Translations under genes and position numbers: made by a program
Shown: one piece after another, positions 33,658 to 39,282 of the stretch
How positions within the stretch are numbered: the first letter of the stretch is position 1
Layout of the letters: each line of letters begins with the position of its first letter
NCBI GenBank assembly: GCA_014191855.1
Contig: BJHF01000026.1
Span: forward strand, 1 to 39,282
Reading direction: 5' to 3'
DNA length: 39,282 nt
Origin: Deltaproteobacteria bacterium
GTDB lineage: Bacteria > Myxococcota_A > UBA796 > SXON01
Notes under the pieces: model-generated
Databases searched by the model: none
Told to the model about the DNA's origin: nothing
Seen by the model: the letters and a program-made list of their open reading frames with translations, nothing else

Positions 33658-34599
33658 GTGCTCGCGCCAGCCGATGTGCTCCCGCTGCTCCTCTCCACGG
33701 TGATCTTCGTTGGGCTGCTCGTCGCGGCCACCCTGCTCTGGGCGGCGCACCGATCCCGAAAAGACGCCGCGCGGCTCGATCTGACCCAGCGGTTGCGGGT
33801 GGGTGGGCCGCGGCTGGACATGTTCCTCGACGATCCGGCGCAGACGCCGCTCGGGCGCGTCGGGCGGATCGTCGCGACGTGGCAGGAGCGGGCAGGAAAG
33901 CGGCCCGCGCCGGTGCGCTTCGTGTTCCTGTGCCTCGCCCTGGCGCTCGGCGGCGCCGTTGCAGGGGGGTTCCTGCTTCGGGGGCCGGGCATGGTGGCCG
34001 GCGTCCTGCTGGGCTGGATCCCAAGCCTGCTCCTGGTGTTTCAGGCTCAGGCGCGCGATCAGGCCCTCACGACGCAGCTCCCCGATGCGCTCGACCTCAT
34101 GACGCGCGGCCTGCGGGCAGGGCATGCGTTCACCGACGCGCTGAGAACCAGCTCGCGCGAGCTCCTCGATCCCCTCGGCGAGGAATTGGCGAGGGTTTCG
34201 GAGCGGCACCGGCTCGGGAAGGACCTGCGGGATTGCCTCGACGATCTGCTGCGGCGCAATCCCGAGAATTTCGACCTGCGTCTGTTCTGCGCGGCCGTGA
34301 TGCTACACCGGGAGGCCGGCGGAAACCTCATCGAGAGCCTGGAGAACCTGGCGAACACCATTCGCGAGCGGATGATTTTCCAGGGCAAGGTGGAGGCGCT
34401 GACCTCCGAGGTGCGGTTCTCGGCGACGGTGCTCGCGATGTTGCCGTTCCTGGTCGGGACGCTGATTCTGGTGTTCAAGGCATCGTACCTGCTCCCCCTC
34501 CTTGAGAGCCCGCTCGGCCATGTCATCCTGCTCGGCGGCGGGGCCTCGATGCTGTGCGGTGGGTTGGTCATGCGCGTGCTCGCGCGGGTGGAGGCCTGA
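33658..34599 (+). CDS. tadB: Tad pilus inner-membrane platform protein TadB
   Basis: 313 residues from GTG 33658, one base after the cpaF stop and 6 bases after GAGGAGG, which decides the start. It has an N-terminal membrane helix (about residues 8-28), two helices in the middle (about 85-125), a cytoplasmic T2SSF-type domain (LPDALDLMTRGLRAGHAF and REAGGNLIESLENLANTIRER), and two C-terminal helices. TadB with TadC forms the platform that couples the CpaF ATPase to pilin insertion. It ends TGATG into tadC. Confidence 0.92.
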   Translation: MLAPADVLPLLLSTVIFVGLLVAATLLWAAHRSRKDAARLDLTQRLRVGGPRLDMFLDDPAQTPLGRVGRIVATWQERAGKRPAPVRFVFLCLALALGGAVAGGFLLRGPGMVAGVLLGWIPSLLLVFQAQARDQALTTQLPDALDLMTRGLRAGHAFTDALRTSSRELLDPLGEELARVSERHRLGKDLRDCLDDLLRRNPENFDLRLFCAAVMLHREAGGNLIESLENLANTIRERMIFQGKVEALTSEVRFSATVLAMLPFLVGTLILVFKASYLLPLLESPLGHVILLGGGASMLCGGLVMRVLARVEA

Positions 34600-35477
34600 T
34601 GGAAACGCTGATCGTGCTGTTCGGAGCGTTGGGTACGCTGGTTGCGTTGGCGGCGGCGACGCGGGCGCTTCGTGCGCCGGTCGCCGAGGTCGCCCCGGCG
34701 GGGGAGGTTCGCACGCCCGACGCGGGCGGTGGAATCGGCGCGTTGGCGGCTCCTCGAGACCCGGTGTCGCGGCTTGGCCTGCGCCGCGAGCTGGTGCAGG
34801 CGGGATGGCGCGGAAATCACGTGCTGGCACGCTACCTCGCGACGCGGGCCACGCTGGCGCTCGCGCTTCCTCTCGCCACGTACGTGATCGCGCGACCAGG
34901 CACCTTGCTGGTGGCGCTGTCACTATCGGTGGCTTCGGCCGCCCTCGGGTACTACATTCCCATGGTTTGGATGCGCGCCCAGCGCGCCGAGCGGCAGGCG
35001 CGCCTGCTCAAGGCATTCCCCAACGCCCTCGACATGCTGGTGAGCTGCCTGGAGGCGGGGCTCAGCTTGGATCCGTCCCTCCGTCGGGTGGCACGCGAGC
35101 TTGAGCCGAGCGCGCCCGAGCTCGCGCAAGAGCTCCAGACGGTGTTCGACGAGAGCGCGGCGGGCATTCCGCGGATCGCGACGCTTCGCCACCTCGACGA
35201 ACGCACCGGCCTCAACGAGTTCAGCTCGCTCGTGAACGTGATGGCAGACGCCGAGCGCTACGGGGCCTCCATCGCGGCGTCGATTCGGAGCCATGCCCAG
35301 CTCACCCGCCGACGCCGGGCGCTGGAGATTGAGAAGCGAGCCGCGCAGGCCGCACCCAAGCTCACGATCGCGATGGTGCTCTTCATCTTCCCGGCTTTGT
35401 TCGTGGTGACCCTGGGCCCGATGGTGGTTCAGCTCTTCGACCGCATGCTCCCCACACTCACCGGAGGCTCCCCGTGA
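34599..35477 (+). CDS. tadC: Tad pilus inner-membrane platform protein TadC
   Basis: 292 residues from ATG 34599 (TGATG with tadB). The layout parallels TadB: an N-terminal helix, two middle helices (about residues 85-125), a T2SSF cytoplasmic domain with FPNALDMLVSCLEAGLSLDPSLRRV and GLNEFSSLVNVMADAERYGASIA, and a C-terminal membrane helix (about 258-282). It works with TadB as the second half of the platform. It ends GTGA into tadD. Confidence 0.92.
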   Translation: METLIVLFGALGTLVALAAATRALRAPVAEVAPAGEVRTPDAGGGIGALAAPRDPVSRLGLRRELVQAGWRGNHVLARYLATRATLALALPLATYVIARPGTLLVALSLSVASAALGYYIPMVWMRAQRAERQARLLKAFPNALDMLVSCLEAGLSLDPSLRRVARELEPSAPELAQELQTVFDESAAGIPRIATLRHLDERTGLNEFSSLVNVMADAERYGASIAASIRSHAQLTRRRRALEIEKRAAQAAPKLTIAMVLFIFPALFVVTLGPMVVQLFDRMLPTLTGGSP

Positions 35478-36238
35478 ACGCCGCCTACCTCGTCTTGCCA
35501 CTGCTGCTCGCCGGAGCGTGCGCTCCGCGGCATCCCACGCCCGTCACGATGTCGCCGGTCGAGGGGACGTCGCGGCCGGGGGCGCGCGCGGAGACCTGGC
35601 GCGTGCAGCTTGCGCTCGCGACGTCGTTGCTGGAGCACGGGAACGCAAACGCGGCGCTCGCGCTCATCGCGACGGTTCGGGCGACTGGGGGCCAGGGTGT
35701 CGAGATCGACGTGCTGGAGGGACGCGCCCTCCGCAAGGCCGGCCTCGTGGATGCCGCCGAATCCCTCCTGGTCTCCGTGGCGAGGCGCTACCCGAGTCGC
35801 GGAGAGGCTTGGAACGACCTCGGGATCCTCGCCATGGAGCGCCGGGACTTCCCGGCGGCGGTGGAGCGCTTCGAGCGCGCGGTGCGGCGGGAACCCCGGC
35901 GCGCTGACTACGCGGATAACCTCGGGTTTTCGCTGCTGGCCGCAGGCCGCGCGCCAGAAGCGGTCGTCGCTCTCCAGCGCGCGCTTGAGCAGAACGGTGC
36001 CTCGCCACGGGTGCGCGCCAACCTGGCGATCGCGTTGGTCGCCTGCGACCGGGACGCCGAGGCCCGGCGCCTCTTGAGCGCGGGCGGCGATCGCGTCGAA
36101 GCCTTTGTCCTGCTCGGGGCCGCGCTGGAGCTCCGCGGAGACGAACCGGCGGCGCTCGCCGCCTACCGCGAGGGGCTGGCCCTCGATCCCACTCACCCCG
36201 GCATCGCGAGCGCGATCGCCCAACTGGAGTCCCCATGA
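35474..36238 (+). CDS. tadD: TPR lipoprotein TadD (Tad pilus assembly)
   Basis: 254 residues from GTG 35474 (GTGA overlap). MNAAYLVLPLLLAGAC is a lipoprotein signal with Cys 16 and no positive charge. About five tetratricopeptide repeats follow, for example AWNDLGILAMERRDFPAAVERFERAV and DYADNLGFSLLAAGRAPEAVVALQRAL. TadD-type TPR lipoproteins act as pilotins or scaffolds for the secretin. It ends ATGA into the next small lipoprotein gene. Confidence 0.87.
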   Translation: MNAAYLVLPLLLAGACAPRHPTPVTMSPVEGTSRPGARAETWRVQLALATSLLEHGNANAALALIATVRATGGQGVEIDVLEGRALRKAGLVDAAESLLVSVARRYPSRGEAWNDLGILAMERRDFPAAVERFERAVRREPRRADYADNLGFSLLAAGRAPEAVVALQRALEQNGASPRVRANLAIALVACDRDAEARRLLSAGGDRVEAFVLLGAALELRGDEPAALAAYREGLALDPTHPGIASAIAQLESP

Positions 36239-36477
36239 CACGCTTCTTGACCCTGGTTTTGCTCCTGTTCCTCGGCGGCTGCGCGCGGCCCACGCACCTC
36301 ACCGCCGATTTTGGGCGGGCGTACAGCGCGTTCGACCTCCAGGCCCAACGTGACCGGCCCGCCGCCGCCACCTCGGCCTATCGGCTGGGAGGAACAGAAG
36401 GGCTCGCCGTTCGCAAGAACGTGCTCGACACCACCAGCGATCCGGTTGAACTGGCGCCGACACCGATCGGCGAGTGA
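36235..36477 (+). CDS. Small lipoprotein within the tad operon
   Basis: 80 residues from ATG 36235 (ATGA overlap with tadD). MTRFLTLVLLLFLGGC is a standard lipoprotein signal with Cys 16. The 65-residue mature part is Ala/Asp/Arg-rich, with a central helix (AFDLQAQRDRPAAATSAYRLG) and no known domain. Its place in the operon and its size suggest a pilotin-like helper for the secretin, perhaps taking the role of CpaD/RcpB, which is absent here and is usually about 200 residues. The function is not shown by sequence. Confidence 0.8.
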   Translation: MTRFLTLVLLLFLGGCARPTHLTADFGRAYSAFDLQAQRDRPAAATSAYRLGGTEGLAVRKNVLDTTSDPVELAPTPIGE

Positions 36478-36484
36478 GGTCGCC

Positions 36485-37627
36485 ATGTCCCGCCGTTCAC
36501 GCCGTTCTCGTCGGGCCGCCGTGGTGGTGGTCGTCAGCCTCATCGTGCTCGTATTGCTGGCCTTCGGCGCGCTGGTTCTCGATCTGGGATATGGCCGCAC
36601 CGTGCAGGCCCAACTCCAGGCGGGCACGGATGCGGCCGCCCTGGCCGGCGCAGCGGAGCTTGACCAGTCTACGGCAGGGCTGGCCGCTGCGCGAGAAGCG
36701 GCCGTGGAGGTCGCGGCGCTGAACATCGCCAACGGGGATCCGCTCGTGCTCGATGCCAACCCCAGCAATGCGCCAGACGGCGACGTTGTGTTGGGCACCT
36801 GGAGCGGGGGCGTGTTCACGCCCTCCTCCAATGCAGCGGCGGTCAACAGTGTCTTGGTACGGGCGCGCAGCACGGGGCTTCTGCCGTTCCTCAGCGGGGC
36901 CGCGCTCGGTCAGGGGCCGCTCGACGCCGGCGCGCACACGATCGCGCGGAGGGGCGCGGAGATCAGCGCATCGGAGGTGCCGTGGTACCTGCCGTTCGGC
37001 CTCCCCGAGTGTTTGTTTGACAGTCACACCCCGGGAGAGATCCTCGACATGACCTTTGAGTTGAACCCCGCCGGGGTCGACAACACCGGTTGGGCGCTGG
37101 TGGAGGGGACGACGAGCGCCGCCTCGCTGATCAGCCAGCTCACGGCCATGCTCCCCTGCATGCGGGAGTGGGCGACAACCGGTGACGTCACGCAGGTCTG
37201 CACCCAAGCCTCGGCTGGCGACGACCTGAACCTCTCCAATGGGGACATCACCAGCGCGCTCAAACGGCTGGCCGAGCTGATGGTTTCAGACGGGATCCCG
37301 TGGGCGACGGTGTCGGACGAGGCGCTGCCGCCCCGACACTCGGGCAGCGCAATTCCGGCGGCGAAGTACGGTAAGGTTCTGGCAGGCCCGCTGCCGATCT
37401 TCGATGGGGGCTCGGCGTATTGCTCCGAGGCCGGGAGCTGGAACGAATGGCGGCCGGTGATCGGCTTCGCGTGGGTGATCATCTACGACGTGCGTTGGCA
37501 GGGCAGCGCCAAGCAGAAGAACGTCTGGGTACGTATCGATCCGGAAGGACCGTACTCCGTGGGGACCTGGTTCGACGGCGGCAGCTATGGGGTGGTTGCG
37601 ACGGGCCCAGCCGTGGTGGTACAGTGA
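36485..37627 (+). CDS. tadG: TadG-like Tad pilus assembly protein
   Basis: 380 residues from ATG 36485, 7 bases after the small lipoprotein gene. An Arg-rich start (MSRRSRRSRRAAVV) precedes one membrane helix (about residues 11-33) and the TadG-like signature VLDLGYGRTVQAQLQAGTDAAALAGA. The rest is a periplasmic domain with several cysteines and a beta-rich end (WVIIYDVRWQGSAKQKNVWV). TadG-like proteins anchor or modulate the pilus at the inner membrane. No von Willebrand domain, found in many TadG proteins, is evident. It ends GTGA into tadE. Confidence 0.82.
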   Translation: MSRRSRRSRRAAVVVVVSLIVLVLLAFGALVLDLGYGRTVQAQLQAGTDAAALAGAAELDQSTAGLAAAREAAVEVAALNIANGDPLVLDANPSNAPDGDVVLGTWSGGVFTPSSNAAAVNSVLVRARSTGLLPFLSGAALGQGPLDAGAHTIARRGAEISASEVPWYLPFGLPECLFDSHTPGEILDMTFELNPAGVDNTGWALVEGTTSAASLISQLTAMLPCMREWATTGDVTQVCTQASAGDDLNLSNGDITSALKRLAELMVSDGIPWATVSDEALPPRHSGSAIPAAKYGKVLAGPLPIFDGGSAYCSEAGSWNEWRPVIGFAWVIIYDVRWQGSAKQKNVWVRIDPEGPYSVGTWFDGGSYGVVATGPAVVVQ

Positions 37628-38007
37628 GCCGGCGCGGCGGGGCGGCGGTGGAATTCGGGATCCTCCTCCCGGTTCTGGCCGCCCTGTTGGGCGGAACCAC
37701 CGAGTTCGGTTGGTTCTTTTCGCGGCAACTTGCCGTGATCCAGGCGGCCCGCGACGGAGCGCTCGCGGGATCGCTCACCGAGGCGAGCGAGGATCCGGCG
37801 TCGGTTGCGGAGTCCCGCGCGAGGGAAGCGCTCACGCAGGCCGACTTCGACCCCGCCAGCGGCACCCTCACGGCGGCCGTAGCGAGCAGCGCGGCCGGCG
37901 CCGTGGTGACGGTGTCGGTGACCGTGCCCCACAGCCCGCTGATGGGGTTGATCCCCGTACCGGATGAACACACTGCCGTGACCACGATGCGCCTGGTGGA
38001 CCAATGA
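37624..38007 (+). CDS. tadE: TadE-like pseudopilin (first copy)
   Basis: 127 residues from GTG 37624 (GTGA overlap). It has a short basic leader, MSRRGG, then AAVEFGILLPVLAALLGG, the TadE pattern with the Glu-Phe pair after the prepilin-type cleavage site, and one helix (about residues 8-30). A small periplasmic domain follows with a strand-rich VVTVSVTVPHSPLM segment. TadE and TadF are minor pseudopilins processed by the same peptidase as Flp. It overlaps the next gene by ATGA. Confidence 0.85.
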   Translation: MSRRGGAAVEFGILLPVLAALLGGTTEFGWFFSRQLAVIQAARDGALAGSLTEASEDPASVAESRAREALTQADFDPASGTLTAAVASSAAGAVVTVSVTVPHSPLMGLIPVPDEHTAVTTMRLVDQ

Positions 38008-38402
38008 ACGCCAAACGAGGATCGACCGCGATCGAGTTCAGCCTGATCCTGCCGGTGCTGCTGCTGCTGTTGGCGGGGATCATCGACTGGGCCTGGTTCC
38101 TGTTCCAGCAGGCTGCGTTTGTCGTGGCCACCGCCCACGGCGCGCGCCTGGCGGCGGGGTTGGCGGGCGAAACCGACCCGACGACGGCCGCCACGACCGA
38201 GGTGCGCGCCTGGCTCGATGCGTTCGCTGTCGATGGGTCTGGCGCGACCGTGGCGGTGCTGGTCGTGCCCGATGGGTTGACCGGCACCGTTCACGTGTCG
38301 GCCACGCTCGCGCACGACCCCCTCTTCGGTCTCGCCGGCACCCCGGCGCAGATGGGCGCGACCGCGGACGGCGTGTATTACGGCGGCATCTACGCTCCGT
38401 GA
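38004..38402 (+). CDS. TadE-like pseudopilin (second copy)
   Basis: 132 residues from ATG 38004 (ATGA overlap). MNAKRGSTAIEFSLILPVLLLLLAG is a textbook TadE/TadF leader with likely cleavage after Gly 6 and Glu-Phe at the start of the helix. The periplasmic part resembles that of the gene before, so the pair probably arose by duplication or represents TadE plus TadF. This is the last gene of the operon. Its 3' end overlaps the convergent nucleotidyltransferase gene by 13 bases. Confidence 0.85.
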   Translation: MNAKRGSTAIEFSLILPVLLLLLAGIIDWAWFLFQQAAFVVATAHGARLAAGLAGETDPTTAATTEVRAWLDAFAVDGSGATVAVLVVPDGLTGTVHVSATLAHDPLFGLAGTPAQMGATADGVYYGGIYAP

Positions 38403-39253
38403 GCGTGTGCGTGCGTCTCGAGGGCGTGGGCGAGGCGCTCCGGGGTGCCGACATCGCTCCAGCCGACGGGCGGCATGGACAATACGCGCAGGCGCGCACA
38501 CGCGTGCTCCAGCACGTCCTTCGAGAAGTTCGCGGGAGGGAGCGCGTCGTAGAGTCGGGCCAGGTAGTCTGGATCGGACAAGCCCCGCACGATGCCGCGG
38601 AACCAACTGGGTGCGTGTGTCAGTACCAGATCGGCGAAGGTCCACGCGTAGGCCGCCATGACAAAGGTGTTGGCCAGCGCGCCCGAGGCCATCAGCGCGG
38701 GCAGCTCCGCCTCGGTGGGTTTTTCGCTGAACGCGGCCACCCGCGGCAGGGAGCGGCCCGCGTCTGCGGGGAGGATCCAACCGTAGCCCGCGTCAGGCCG
38801 CTCCAACTGCGTGCCGAGCAGGAGCACGTCATACGGGTAGTAGGGTACCTCCGCCAGGGCGCGGGACACGCAGTCCACGAAGGCTTCGTGGTCATCCACC
38901 GCGTGGTCTGAGGGAAGCACGGCGACGCTCGCGTGTGAGTCTCGGCTGAGGATCGAGAGGATCGGGAGCGTGAGCCCAGGCAGGGTGTCCCGGTTCTGGG
39001 GCTGTTCCAGCCATTGTACGCCGGGCCAGCGGCGGAGCACTTCCTCCGCTTCGCGGCGGTGTCCAGCCGTCGTCACCACGACAATTCCCTCCGGCTCCAC
39101 GATGGCATGTGCGCGAACGAGGGAGCGGTCGAGGAGCGTCATGCCGTCTCCGAAGTCGCAGTATTGCTTGGGGCGGGCATAGCCGTACCTCGCTCTCGCT
39201 GCGGCCTCCAGTCGTCGTCCTTCTCCGCCTGCCAAAATCACGATATGGTTCAT
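38390..39253 (-). CDS. Sugar-phosphate nucleotidyltransferase (mannose-1-phosphate guanylyltransferase-like)
   Basis: 287 residues from ATG 39253, with AAGGAG (complement of 39261-39266) seven bases upstream. The nucleotide-binding signature LAGGEGRRLE (residues 8-16) with a downstream PKQY (28-31) matches the GDP-mannose pyrophosphorylase type; LPSDHAV, FSEKPTEAE and NTFVMAAYAW are the other family blocks. It would join a sugar 1-phosphate to a nucleotide for polysaccharide or glycoprotein synthesis. It is shorter than bifunctional ManC (about 470) and lacks the isomerase half. The start is inside the window, but any upstream partner lies outside. Confidence 0.85.
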   Translation of the reverse strand: MNHIVILAGGEGRRLEAAARARYGYARPKQYCDFGDGMTLLDRSLVRAHAIVEPEGIVVVTTAGHRREAEEVLRRWPGVQWLEQPQNRDTLPGLTLPILSILSRDSHASVAVLPSDHAVDDHEAFVDCVSRALAEVPYYPYDVLLLGTQLERPDAGYGWILPADAGRSLPRVAAFSEKPTEAELPALMASGALANTFVMAAYAWTFADLVLTHAPSWFRGIVRGLSDPDYLARLYDALPPANFSKDVLEHACARLRVLSMPPVGWSDVGTPERLAHALETHAHAHGA

Positions 39254-39282
39254 TTGTGTGCTCCTTGAGGTGTGTAAGAATT

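Noticed and set aside
1..39282. tRNA, rRNA and CRISPR arrays
   Set aside because: Reading both strands showed no tRNA-like cloverleaf, no rRNA-like stretch and no evenly spaced direct repeats.

Overview
This window is GC-rich, densely coded DNA from a Gram-negative bacterium, most likely a myxobacterial or other deltaproteobacterial lineage (Myxococcota). The clues are many small lipoproteins with D/G/S/T-rich mature N-termini, FG-GAP repeat lipoproteins, a TonB-dependent receptor, a sigma-54-type promoter in front of a pilin gene, and a putative LexA operator that resembles, from memory, the Myxococcus LexA box ending in GTTCAG. No rRNA, tRNA, CRISPR array or intact insertion sequence was seen. 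All functions are read from motifs in the sequence; no database search was run.

Layout. 1-8900 is ordinary housekeeping and envelope content: a partial APH-family kinase, a small exported protein, a minus-strand pair (arylsulfotransferase-like lipoprotein, then KAS III-like synthase), a PlsC acyltransferase followed by a diguanylate cyclase, a 3-hydroxybutyryl-CoA dehydrogenase, and an FG-GAP lipoprotein. 8992-10722 is a large GT-C-like membrane protein. 10723-11235 is non-coding and holds a 209-bp structure with two 59-bp imperfect inverted arms (an IS end pair or MITE-like remnant) and a perfect 15-bp-arm palindrome directly before a DUF4143-type AAA ATPase.

The most unusual part is 12384-21288, an SOS mutasome locus. 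imuA (12424-13038) is followed by an unrelated three-gene unit, then by one uninterrupted 1718-codon reading frame (16132-21288) that joins a whole ImuB-like inactive Y-family polymerase, with a clamp-binding motif, to a whole DnaE2-like error-prone polymerase. The classical imuA-imuB-dnaE2 cassette encodes these as separate proteins. imuA and the fusion gene each carry the same 36-bp promoter/operator (3 mismatches), with promoter-like hexamers 17 bp apart and two GTTCA repeats 20 bp apart. This suggests coordinated LexA control despite the intervening genes.

21293-28434 holds an MBOAT-type acyltransferase, a HEAT-like lipoprotein overlapping a FAD-dependent amine/amino-acid oxidase, a small lipoprotein, and a minus-strand lipoprotein/TonB-dependent receptor pair coupled by an ATGA overlap. 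28435-29016 is non-coding and contains a sigma-54-type promoter for the following locus.

29017-38402 is a compact tad/cpa operon for a Flp-type pilus: flp pilin, cpaB, cpaC secretin, cpaE, cpaF ATPase, tadB, tadC, tadD, a small lipoprotein, tadG-like, and two tadE-like pseudopilins. Most junctions overlap by 1 or 4 bases. No prepilin peptidase is present in the window. The window ends with a minus-strand sugar-phosphate nucleotidyltransferase. Several secreted proteins have very short signal sequences without positive charge, and in three cases an upstream in-frame stop rules out a longer form.
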